A stretch of DNA of 5,984 nucleotides, from assembly GCA_028290325.1 (NCBI GenBank), contig JAQGJY010000236.1, positions 1-5,984 on the forward strand, written 5' to 3'. The DNA comes from Tardiphaga sp. Its GTDB lineage: Bacteria; Pseudomonadota; Alphaproteobacteria; Rhizobiales; Xanthobacteraceae. The notes beneath the pieces are model-generated. The model was not told the DNA's origin and searched no databases. It saw nothing but the letters and a program-made list of their open reading frames with translations. The position numbers and the translations under genes were made by a program. Positions 1-5,244 of this stretch are shown piece by piece (the first letter of the stretch is position 1; each line of letters begins with the position of its first letter).

Positions 1-612
1 TCGGGCGGTTACATCGCCGCGATCGCGGCGGATCATATCGTCGCGCAACAGACCTCATTGGTCGGCTCGATCGGCGTGCTGTTCCAAATTCCCAATGTCT
101 CCGAATTGCTCAAGACCGTCGGCGTCAGGGTCGAGGAGGTGAAATCCTCGCCGCTCAAGGCCGCGCCGAACGGGTTCGAGCCGACCAGCCCGGAAGCCCG
201 CGCGGCGCTCGACGCGCTGGTCAAGGATTCCTATGCCTGGTTTCGCGGCATGGTGCAGACCAGGCGCGGCATGGACGACGCGCAGCTCGAGAAAGTCGCG
301 GATGGCCGCGTCTTTACCGGCCGCCAGGCGGTCGATCTCAAGCTGATCGATCAACTCGGCGATGAGAAAACCGCCGTCGCATGGCTGGTCGCCGAGAAGA
401 AAGTCAAAGCCGATCTGCCGGTGCGCGAGTTCAAGCTGACGCCGAGATTCGGCGACCTGACGTTCCTGCGCGCCGCGACCTCGCTGACGCTCGATGCGGT
501 CGGCCTCGGCGCGATCGCACGCAAGGTCGAGCAGACCGGGCTGTTGCAGGCGGCCGAGCAATTGAACCTCGACGGCATGCTGGCGCTGTGGCGACCCGGC
601 GCGACGAATTGA
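1..612 (+). CDS. sppA: Signal peptide peptidase SppA, S49 family, C-terminal part (5' end outside window)
   Basis: Membrane-bound serine protease that degrades signal peptides after their release by signal peptidase. The frame is open from base 1 and encodes 203 residues before TGA. The first residues read SGGYIAAIAAD, matching the nucleophile motif of S49 peptidases, so the first serine of the window is the predicted nucleophile. The lysine at codon 53 (157-159, in SSPLKAAPN) lies 52 residues further on. That equals the Ser147-Lys199 spacing of the Bacillus subtilis SppA catalytic dyad, so the Ser/Lys site looks intact. The GSIGV block at residues 22-26 is also typical. The N-terminal membrane anchor and the start lie upstream of the window. 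The length after the serine fits the short, one-domain bacterial SppA and not the double-length E. coli type. SppA upstream of ihfB is a linkage I recall from other alphaproteobacteria. Confidence 0.93.
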   Translation, partial: SGGYIAAIAADHIVAQQTSLVGSIGVLFQIPNVSELLKTVGVRVEEVKSSPLKAAPNGFEPTSPEARAALDALVKDSYAWFRGMVQTRRGMDDAQLEKVADGRVFTGRQAVDLKLIDQLGDEKTAVAWLVAEKKVKADLPVREFKLTPRFGDLTFLRAATSLTLDAVGLGAIARKVEQTGLLQAAEQLNLDGMLALWRPGATN

Positions 613-624
613 CCGGATCGGATC

Positions 625-644
625 GGCCGGCAATGTTCCCGGCC
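625..644 (+). terminator. Possible weak hairpin downstream of sppA
   Basis: GGCCGG (625-630) can pair with CCGGCC (639-644) around an 8-nt loop, 12 nt after the sppA stop codon. A run of six to seven T residues follows only about 20 nt later (664-670), so this is not a textbook intrinsic terminator. It may be a weak or factor-dependent 3' end for sppA. Confidence 0.25.
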
Positions 645-717
645 TGATTGCAGTTTCGAATCCCTTTTTTGAAAATTTGTCACGCCTTTTCAGGAGTCTC
701 GTTCATCATTTAGCGGC

Positions 718-746
718 TTGACAGTGCAAGGTATTTTCACGGAAAT
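718..746 (+). promoter_or_regulatory. Candidate promoter for ihfB (-35 TTGACA)
   Basis: A perfect sigma70-type -35 hexamer, TTGACA, sits at 718-723 in the sppA-ihfB gap. At a 17-nt spacer the -10 position is GGAAAT (741-746), which is a poor match; TATTTT at 732-737 is too close to serve. The -35 also lies inside a short dyad, CTTG(717-720)...CAAG(727-730). The location about 50 nt before ihfB is sensible, but the weak -10 keeps confidence low. Confidence 0.35.
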
Positions 747-775
747 GGCCGCCCTGTCCCAGGGTCGCAGCGTTC

Positions 776-1105
776 ATGATTAAATCCGAACTCGTTCAAC
801 GCATCGCCGAACACAACCCGCATTTGTATCAGCGGGATGTGGAGAACATCGTGAATGCGATTCTCGACGAGATCGTCGCTGCGCTTGCGCGCGGTGATCG
901 CGTCGAGCTGCGCGGCTTCGGTGCGTTTTCGGTCAAGCATCGCCCGGCCCGCGCCGGCCGCAATCCGCGCACCGGCGCGCATGTGCCGGTCGAGCAGAAG
1001 AGCGTGCCGTTCTTCAAGACCGGCAAGGAAATGCGCGAGCGCCTCAACCGCGATGGCATGCCCGCCGCCGACGCGGGCGCCGGCGTGGAATCGCAGCCTG
1101 TTTGA
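776..1105 (+). CDS. ihfB: Integration host factor subunit beta
   Basis: Small nucleoid protein that, as a heterodimer with IHF-alpha, binds and sharply bends DNA in transcription, replication and recombination. The 109-residue product begins MIKSELVQRIA, the usual IHF-beta N terminus, and this fixes the start at 776. The dimerisation helices cover about residues 3-40, the GFGAF turn is at 47-51, and the DNA-intercalating arm GRNPRTG is at 61-67 with Pro64 at its tip. KTGKEMRERLN (81-91) is the conserved C-terminal helix. The last 18 residues, rich in Ala and Gly, extend beyond the 94-residue E. coli protein; such tails are variable. There is no strong ribosome binding site; AGGG at 761-764 is 11 nt upstream. 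It is followed by the LapA-like gene after 18 nt, probably in one transcript. Confidence 0.96.
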   Translation: MIKSELVQRIAEHNPHLYQRDVENIVNAILDEIVAALARGDRVELRGFGAFSVKHRPARAGRNPRTGAHVPVEQKSVPFFKTGKEMRERLNRDGMPAADAGAGVESQPV

Positions 1106-1123
1106 CCCGGTGTGGAGGAATCG

Positions 1124-1516
1124 ATGCGTAAATTCCTGACCGCGTTGATCGTGATTCCGCTCGGCATTGTTTTTATCGTGTTCGCGGTCGCCAACCGCCA
1201 CGTCATCACCGTCTCGTTCGATCCGTTCAACACGGTCGATCCCTCGCTCGGCGTCACGTTGCCCTTGTTCGTCGTTATCATCGCCGCCGTCATCATCGGC
1301 GTCATTGCCGGCGGCGTCGCGACCTGGTTCGGCCAAGGCCGCTGGCGACGCGCCTCGCGCCGCTTTGAGGCCGACGCCACGCGGACGCAGCGCCAGCTTG
1401 ACGAGTTGCGGTCGCGCCAGGCCGCCCCGCCGCCGGCGCAGCGGCTTCCGGCCCTGCTCCAGCCGGACCGCACTTATGGGGCCACTGAGCGAGACAGGCC
1501 GCGTTTGACGTTGTAG
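1124..1516 (+). CDS. LapA-domain (DUF1049) two-helix inner membrane protein
   Basis: A 130-residue protein of the lipopolysaccharide assembly protein A family. E. coli LapA works with LapB in controlling LPS synthesis; whether this homologue does so is not shown. The first membrane helix is about residues 5-23. It is followed by NRHVITVSFDPF (24-35), the typical DUF1049 loop, and a second helix at about 45-69 rich in Val, Ile, Ala and Gly. A basic, charged stretch (72-99) could form a short coiled coil in the cytoplasm, and a Pro/Arg-rich tail ends the protein. I chose ATG at 1124 because GGAGGA (1114-1119) is well placed before it. A GTG at 1112 would add four residues but would place this site inside the gene. 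The gene follows ihfB by 18 nt. The tail beyond residue 100 is low-complexity and probably poorly conserved. Confidence 0.88.
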   Translation: MRKFLTALIVIPLGIVFIVFAVANRHVITVSFDPFNTVDPSLGVTLPLFVVIIAAVIIGVIAGGVATWFGQGRWRRASRRFEADATRTQRQLDELRSRQAAPPPAQRLPALLQPDRTYGATERDRPRLTL

Positions 1517-1553
1517 AAGCTTAAGTGGAATTGCAGGCCTTGCGCCGCCTGCT

Positions 1554-1610
1554 GCGCGCTCCCTCCGGTGGGGCCGCGCGCGAGCTGGCGCTTGGAGGCT
1601 GGGTCAGGGG
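1554..1610 (-). repeat. Divergent intergenic repeat copy A' (hairpin plus GGGTCAGGGG)
   Basis: GCGCGC (1554-1559) pairs with GCGCGC (1576-1581), and CCC (1561-1563) with GGG (1571-1573), giving a GC-rich hairpin 37 nt after the lapA-like stop. Twenty nt further on, GGGTCAGGGG (1601-1610) resembles the GGGTGAGGGG end of the better copies read on the opposite strand. The layout matches an inverted-orientation copy of the family, but the match is weak. The hairpin has no T-run; it could still serve as the 3' end of the lapA-like transcript. Confidence 0.35.
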
Positions 1611-1633
1611 TCCGGACGATCGATAGGCTCGAA

Positions 1634-1694
1634 CCCGCTCACCCGGTCGCCGCGCTTCGCTTGCTTCCGACCGCTCCCCGCTCGGGAAAGGCGA
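1634..1694 (+). repeat. Intergenic repeat copy A, upstream of trpF
   Basis: The segment starts CCCGCTCACCCGG, continues with GCTTCGCTTGC and CCGACC, and ends with a decayed hairpin (CTCCCCGCTCGGGAAAGG). These blocks occur in the same order as in the copies at 4171-4225 and (inverted) 3761-3822. The terminal palindrome is degenerate compared with those copies, so this looks like an older or divergent copy. Confidence 0.6.
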
Positions 1695-1715
1695 GTCAGT
1701 CATCGTGGCACCGAC

Positions 1716-1727
1716 TATATTGAACTC
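1716..1727 (+). promoter_or_regulatory. Candidate -10 element immediately before trpF
   Basis: TATATT (1716-1721) is a strong -10-like hexamer in otherwise GC-rich DNA. It ends 6 nt before the trpF ATG, so transcription would begin at or next to the start codon. The -35 region at a 17-nt spacer is GAGTCA (1693-1698), a poor match. No Shine-Dalgarno sequence is visible between it and the ATG. Confidence 0.3.
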
Positions 1728-2393
1728 ATGAACCAACATTTGCTTGTCAAAATCTGTGGCCTGTCCACGCCGGAGACGCTCAACGCGGCGCTGGACGCGG
1801 GCGCCGACATGGTCGGCTTCGTGTTCTTCCCGCGCTCGCCGCGCCATGTCGACCTGTCGGCCGCGCGCGATCTCGGGCGGCTGGCTCATGGTCGGGCCCA
1901 GAAGGTTGCATTGACGGTCGATGCCGACGACGCGCAGTTCGAGAACATCATCGAAACGCTGCGTCCCGACATGTTGCAACTGCATGGCCGGGAGAGCGTC
2001 GCGCGGCTCCGCGACATCAAACAGAAATTCAAATTGCCGGTCATGAAGGCGCTGGCGGTCGAGACAGCGGCCGATCTCGCGGTGCTGCCCGGCCTGGCCG
2101 CGGTGGCCGATCGCATCCTGTTCGACGCCAAGCCGCCGCGAGACGCCACCCGCCCCGGCGGGCTCGGCGCGGTGTTCGACTGGACGCTGCTGGCCGATCT
2201 CGATCTGCACATTCCGTTCATGGTGTCCGGCGGCCTTGACGCCGGCAATGTCACCGAGGCCATGCGCGTCACCGGCGCCGGTGGCGTCGATGTCTCGTCC
2301 GGCATCGAGACCGCGCCGGGCGTCAAGGACCCCGGGATGATCCAGGCTTTCATTCGCGCCGCGCGCGCCAGCGACAACGAGATGACGTCATGA
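1728..2393 (+). CDS. trpF: Phosphoribosylanthranilate isomerase
   Basis: Converts N-(5-phosphoribosyl)anthranilate to CdRP, the third committed step of tryptophan synthesis, in the cytoplasm. The 221-residue TIM-barrel protein is a stand-alone TrpF, not the TrpC-TrpF fusion of E. coli. VKICGL (7-12) carries the catalytic base Cys10. LFDAK (131-135) carries the general acid Asp133. LQLHG (83-87), PGGLGAVFDW (143-152), SGGL (167-170) and VDVSSGIE (187-194) are the family's phosphate-binding and barrel-end motifs. All key residues are present. The start at 1728 gives the normal N terminus a few residues before KICG. No Shine-Dalgarno is seen; the upstream 211 nt hold repeats and a possible -10 that would make the message leaderless. 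Its stop overlaps the trpB start in ATGA, which implies translational coupling. Confidence 0.97.
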   Translation: MNQHLLVKICGLSTPETLNAALDAGADMVGFVFFPRSPRHVDLSAARDLGRLAHGRAQKVALTVDADDAQFENIIETLRPDMLQLHGRESVARLRDIKQKFKLPVMKALAVETAADLAVLPGLAAVADRILFDAKPPRDATRPGGLGAVFDWTLLADLDLHIPFMVSGGLDAGNVTEAMRVTGAGGVDVSSGIETAPGVKDPGMIQAFIRAARASDNEMTS

Positions 2394-3607
2394 ACTCGCA
2401 ATTGCCCAACTCCTTCCGCAGCGGTCCCGACGATCGCGGCCATTTCGGCATCTTCGGCGGCCGCTTCGTCGCCGAAACGCTGATGCCGCTGATCCTCGAT
2501 CTCGAGCAGGCCTATGCCGACGCCAAGGCCGATCCGGCGTTTCAGCGCGAGATGAACGGCTACCTCAAGGATTACGTCGGCCGCCCGTCGCCGCTGTATT
2601 ACGCCGAGCGGCTGACGCAGCACCTCGGCGGCGCGAAAATCTACTTCAAGCGCGAGGAGCTGAACCACACCGGCTCGCACAAGGTGAACAACGTGCTCGG
2701 CCAGATCATGGTCGCGCGCCGCATGGGCAAAAAACGGATCATCGCCGAAACCGGCGCGGGCCAGCACGGCGTCGCCACGGCGACATTGTGCGCGCGGTTC
2801 GGCCTCGAATGCATCGTCTTCATGGGCGCGGTCGATGTCGAGCGGCAGCAGCCAAACGTCATCCGCATGGAGATGCTCGGCGCGACCGTGGTGCCGGTGC
2901 AGGTCGGCGCCCGCACGCTGAAGGACGCGATGAACGAGGCGATGCGCGACTGGGTGACCAATGTCGCCGACACCTTCTATTGCATCGGCACCGTCGCCGG
3001 CCCGCATCCCTATCCGATGATGGTGCGCGATTTCCAGTCGATCATCGGGGTCGAGACCAAAGCGCAGATGCAGGAGGTCGAAGGCCGCTTGCCGGATTCG
3101 CTGGTCGCTTGCATCGGCGGCGGCTCCAATGCGATGGGACTGTTTCATCCGTTCCTCGACGATCCCTCGGTGGAGATTTTCGGCGTCGAAGCGGCCGGGC
3201 ATGGTCTGACTCAGCTGCACGCCGCCTCGATCGCCGGCGGCCGCGCCGGCGTGCTGCATGGCAATCGCACCTACTTGCTGATGGACCGGGATGGACAGAT
3301 CGAGGAGGGCCATTCGATCTCGGCCGGGTTGGATTATCCGGGCATCGGCCCCGAGCATGCGTGGCTGCACGAGATGAAGCGCGTGCAATATCTCAGCGCC
3401 ACCGACGACGAGGCGCTGGAGGCGTTCAAGCTGCTGTCGAAGCTCGAAGGCATCATTCCGGCGCTGGAGCCCGCGCATGCCATCGCCAAGGTGATGGAAC
3501 TGGCCCCCGCGCGGCCCGCTGATCATCTGATGGTGGTGAATTTGTCCGGCCGCGGCGACAAGGACATCCCGCAGGTCGCGGAGATTTTGAGGAAGGGCAA
3601 AGGGTGA
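2390..3607 (+). CDS. trpB: Tryptophan synthase beta subunit
   Basis: PLP-dependent enzyme that condenses indole with L-serine to form tryptophan, in an alpha2-beta2 complex with TrpA. At 405 residues it has the usual length. HTGSHKVNN (93-101) contains the PLP lysine Lys98 (Lys87 in Salmonella). Glu120 in AETGAGQHG is the catalytic acid, GGGSNAMG (243-250) binds the PLP phosphate, and NLSGRGDKD (384-392) supplies the serine near the pyridine nitrogen. The N-terminal NSFRSGPDDRGHFGIFGGRF is typical of the TrpB1 type. The start overlaps the trpF stop by 4 nt. Unlike a standard trpBA pair, trpA does not follow directly. Instead there are 640 nt containing palindromic repeats and an opposing DUF559 gene, which may reduce trpA expression relative to trpB. 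Confidence 0.98.
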   Translation: MNSQLPNSFRSGPDDRGHFGIFGGRFVAETLMPLILDLEQAYADAKADPAFQREMNGYLKDYVGRPSPLYYAERLTQHLGGAKIYFKREELNHTGSHKVNNVLGQIMVARRMGKKRIIAETGAGQHGVATATLCARFGLECIVFMGAVDVERQQPNVIRMEMLGATVVPVQVGARTLKDAMNEAMRDWVTNVADTFYCIGTVAGPHPYPMMVRDFQSIIGVETKAQMQEVEGRLPDSLVACIGGGSNAMGLFHPFLDDPSVEIFGVEAAGHGLTQLHAASIAGGRAGVLHGNRTYLLMDRDGQIEEGHSISAGLDYPGIGPEHAWLHEMKRVQYLSATDDEALEAFKLLSKLEGIIPALEPAHAIAKVMELAPARPADHLMVVNLSGRGDKDIPQVAEILRKGKG

Positions 3608-3625
3608 TCTGCCGCTTGTCAGATG

Positions 3626-3678
3626 CCCCCTCGCTTGGGTCGCAAGAGCGTTTAGATCTCGCTCCATCCGGGAGAGGT
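3626..3678 (+). repeat. Degenerate repeat copy B, just after trpB
   Basis: Starts CCCCCTCGC and ends CCGGGAGAGGT, with a length close to that of the intact copy at 4171-4225. The middle has diverged and the hairpin arm ACCTCTCCCC is missing. I read it as a decayed + orientation copy 18 nt after the trpB stop. The 82 nt after it (3679-3760) show no gene; only a small dyad, TTGAAA-AG-TTTCAA (3695-3708), is visible there. Confidence 0.35.
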
Positions 3679-3760
3679 CTGGCGTTGCGTCGCTTTGAAA
3701 AGTTTCAATTTCTCGTCTGGGATCGTGGTGTGGGACAACTCAAAACCGGATCGCAGCTTC

Positions 3761-3822
3761 ACCTCTCCCCGCCGGGGAGAGGTCGACCGGCGCAGCGAAG
3801 CGAAGTCGGTCGGGTGAGGGGG
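3761..3822 (-). repeat. Palindromic intergenic repeat copy C (inverted), 3' of DUF559 gene
   Basis: On the + strand it opens with a perfect 10-bp stem, ACCTCTCCCC (3761-3770) and GGGGAGAGGT (3774-3783), with a 3-nt loop. A second stem follows, CGACCG (3784-3789) with CGGTCG (3807-3812), around AGCGAAGCGAAG, and the copy ends in GGGTGAGGGGG. Read on the - strand it shares CCCCTCACCCG, TTCGCTTCGCT, CGACCTCTCCCC and GCGGGGAGAGGT, in order, with copy D. The first hairpin could act as a transcriptional or mRNA-stability element for either strand. Confidence 0.88.
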
Positions 3823-3824
3823 CC

Positions 3825-4169
3825 TCAAGCTTCGGGCAGCGTCGTCCAGATCAACTCGAGAACGCCGTCCAGATTGTCATACACGTCGGTGTTGCTGACA
3901 CGTAGAACCAGGAACCCACAATCTTCCAGCGCGCGTGGTCGCGCGCGATCACCCGCGACCTCCGCATCCGTGCTATGCGTCACGCCATCAACTTCAACGA
4001 CGAGCTTCCCGTCGATCGTCACGAAATCGACGATGTATCCTCCGATCTCGTGCTGCCTCCGGAATTTCCAGCGCAGCAGCCGTCGCGCCCGCAACGCCTG
4101 CCATAATCTGGCTTCGGCGCTGGTTTGCGATCGTCGCAGGTTTCTGGCTCTGGCTTTGAACTTGTCCAT
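3825..4169 (-). CDS. DUF559 endonuclease-like protein (Vsr/PD-(D/E)XK fold family)
   Basis: A 114-residue protein of the DUF559 family, which is placed among restriction-endonuclease-like folds and often annotated as related to Vsr mismatch endonucleases. No substrate is known to me. An N-terminal basic helix (RNLRRSQTSAEARLWQALRA, 9-28) leads to KFRRQHEIGGYIVDFV (35-50) with Asp48, then VVEVDGVTH (57-65) with Glu59, Asp61 and His65. These are the expected metal-site residues, all present. GDRARPRALEDCGFLVLRVSNTDV (from 73 to 96) is the family's C-terminal signature, so the protein is full length. ATG at 4169 fits the family; a GTG four codons' distance inside the repeat (4178) is an alternative start. 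It opposes all other genes. By hand count its GC is about 59%, against about 66% in a 120-nt sample of trpA. Confidence 0.88.
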   Translation of the reverse strand: MDKFKARARNLRRSQTSAEARLWQALRARRLLRWKFRRQHEIGGYIVDFVTIDGKLVVEVDGVTHSTDAEVAGDRARPRALEDCGFLVLRVSNTDVYDNLDGVLELIWTTLPEA

Positions 4170-4170
4170 C

Positions 4171-4225
4171 CCCCTCACCCGGATTTCGCTTCGCTCAATC
4201 CGACCTCTCCCCAGCGGGGAGAGGT
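4171..4225 (+). repeat. Palindromic intergenic repeat copy D, 5' of DUF559 gene and of trpA
   Basis: The most regular copy: CCCCTCACCCGG (4171-4182), TTCGCTTCGCT (4185-4195), CCGACC, then a perfect 10-bp stem, ACCTCTCCCC (4203-4212) and GGGGAGAGGT (4216-4225), with loop AGC. It begins 1 nt from the DUF559 start codon, so on the - strand its GGGTGAGGGG end is the only purine-rich, ribosome-binding-like sequence before that gene. On the + strand its hairpin ends 22 nt before the trpA ATG. Confidence 0.88.
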
Positions 4226-4247
4226 ATGCAATCACTGGCGCCCCATC

Positions 4248-5084
4248 ATGACAACCCGCATCGATACCCGTTTCAAAGCGCTGGAGGCCGAAGGCCGCGC
4301 GGCCCTCGTCACCTTTCTGATGGCCGGCGATCCCGATCTCAAAACCTCGCTCGACATCATCACGGCGCTGCCGGCCGCCGGCGCCGATATCATCGAAATC
4401 GGCATGCCGTTCACCGACCCGATGGCCGATGGCCCGGCGATTCAGGCCGCCGGCATCCGCGCCCTGAAAGCGGGCACGACGCTGCACAAGACGCTCGACA
4501 TGGTCGCGGCGTTTCGCAACGGCGACGCCACGACGCCGATCGTGCTGATGGGCTATTACAATCCGATCTTCATCTACGGCGTCGATCAATTCCTGATCGA
4601 TGCCAAGCAGGCCGGTGTCGATGGCCTCATCATCGTCGATCTGCCGCCGGAAGAAGACAGCGAGCTGTGCATTCCCGCGATGCGGGCCGGGCTGAACTTC
4701 ATCCGCCTGGCGACGCCGACCACCGACGACAAACGTCTGCCGGCCGTGCTCGCGAATACGTCGGGCTTCGTCTATTACGTCTCGATCACCGGCATCACCG
4801 GCTCCGCCAGCGCGAAATCCTCCGACGTCGGCGCGGCGGTGGCGCGCATCCGGCGCCACACCAAGCTGCCGGTGTGCGTCGGCTTCGGCATCCGCACGCC
4901 AGAGGCGGCGCGCGACATCGCGCGGCACGCCTCCGGCGCGGTGGTCGGCTCGGCGCTGGTCGATGCCTTGAAGGCGTCGCTCGATGCCGACGGTCGCGCC
5001 ACGCCGAAAACCGTGAGCGCCGTCGCTGATCTCGTCGCGGCTCTGGCCCAAGGCGTCCGGGGCGCGAAACAGGCCGCGGAGTGA
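4248..5084 (+). CDS. trpA: Tryptophan synthase alpha subunit
   Basis: Cleaves indole-3-glycerol phosphate to indole and glyceraldehyde 3-phosphate; the indole is channelled to TrpB. The 278-residue TIM barrel has catalytic Glu50 (DIIEIGMPFTDPMADGP, 47-63) and catalytic Asp61, equivalent to Glu49 and Asp60 of Salmonella. YYVSITGITG (176-185) and VGFGIRTPE (211-219) are the barrel motifs that bind the substrate phosphate. The protein is complete. ATG at 4248 gives the standard start MTTRIDTRFKAL; the frame is open further upstream but runs into repeat sequence. No Shine-Dalgarno is visible in the 22 nt between repeat copy D and the ATG, which may lower its translation. accD follows after 160 nt. 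Confidence 0.97.
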   Translation: MTTRIDTRFKALEAEGRAALVTFLMAGDPDLKTSLDIITALPAAGADIIEIGMPFTDPMADGPAIQAAGIRALKAGTTLHKTLDMVAAFRNGDATTPIVLMGYYNPIFIYGVDQFLIDAKQAGVDGLIIVDLPPEEDSELCIPAMRAGLNFIRLATPTTDDKRLPAVLANTSGFVYYVSITGITGSASAKSSDVGAAVARIRRHTKLPVCVGFGIRTPEAARDIARHASGAVVGSALVDALKASLDADGRATPKTVSAVADLVAALAQGVRGAKQAAE

Positions 5085-5118
5085 GGGGTCGTTCCCTTGC
5101 CATATTTGAGCTAGACAA

Positions 5119-5202
5119 CCCCTCACCCGGTTGGCGCGCGTCGCGCTCAGCAAACCACCCGCTCCGACCCGGCAAAGCAATTGCTTTGCCAGGGGCGAGG
5201 TT
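5119..5202 (+). repeat. Intergenic repeat copy E, between trpA and accD, with variant hairpin
   Basis: Begins CCCCTCACCCGG (5119-5130), continues with GTCGCGCTCAGC and CTCCGACC, the same block order as copy D, and ends GGGGCGAGGT. The usual ACCTCTCCCC stem is replaced by a different, longer palindrome (5171-5190). It is 34 nt after the trpA stop. Confidence 0.6.
5171..5190. repeat. Perfect 20-bp palindrome
   Basis: The half-site GGCAAAGCAA (5171-5180) is followed directly by its exact reverse complement TTGCTTTGCC (5181-5190). As RNA it can form a hairpin. A second stem follows, CGAGGTT (5196-5202) with AACCTCG (5207-5213) around a 4-nt loop. The tandem structure ends 31 nt before accD. There is no T-run after it. 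It is most likely the structured core of repeat copy E; a role in trpA 3'-end protection or accD control is possible. Confidence 0.85.
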
Positions 5203-5244
5203 ACCAAACCTCGTGGCGACGCTGCGGCGGAATTGGAGTCAAAA

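Larger units (their letters stand above)
3761..4225 (-). mobile_element. Putative DUF559 cassette with terminal inverted repeats
   Basis: A 465-bp block in the trpB-trpA gap. Its two outer ends are hairpins with the same arm sequence, ACCTCTCCCC/GGGGAGAGGT (3761-3783 and 4203-4225). Both repeats have inner ends facing the gene, GGGTGAGGGGG at 3812-3822 and CCCCTCACCC at 4171-4180. Only the DUF559 gene lies between them. The symmetry suggests a unit that could have moved as a whole, or a gene captured between two repeats. No transposase is encoded and I see no convincing target-site duplication in the flanks, so mobility is inferred. Confidence 0.4.

Noticed and set aside
625..670. Strong intrinsic terminator after sppA.
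   Set aside because: The 6-bp stem is separated from the T-run by about 20 nt, so it is kept only as a weak hairpin.
745..783. A 12-codon open frame (ATG 745 to TAA 781) overlapping the ihfB start, possibly a leader peptide.
   Set aside because: It has no well-placed ribosome binding site, no runs of regulatory codons, and such short frames are common by chance.
1886..3667. Long - strand open frame of 593 residues opposite trpF and trpB.
   Set aside because: The + strand frames encode complete TrpF and TrpB with all catalytic residues. The antisense product is His/Arg-rich with no recognisable domain, so it is a shadow frame.
3750..4235. Target-site duplication flanking the DUF559 block.
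   Set aside because: The bases outside the block (CGCAGCTTC on the left, ATGCAATCA on the right) show no convincing direct repeat.
4226..5029. Alternative + strand frame starting with the ATG right after the GGGGAGAGGT of repeat copy D.
   Set aside because: It overlaps trpA out of frame and is Arg/His-rich with no known domain. The spacing to the purine-rich arm is only about 1 nt.
1554..5213. CRISPR array, given several short repeats.
   Set aside because: The copies are widely spaced, in both orientations, variable in length and interrupted by genes; there are no regular spacers and no cas genes.
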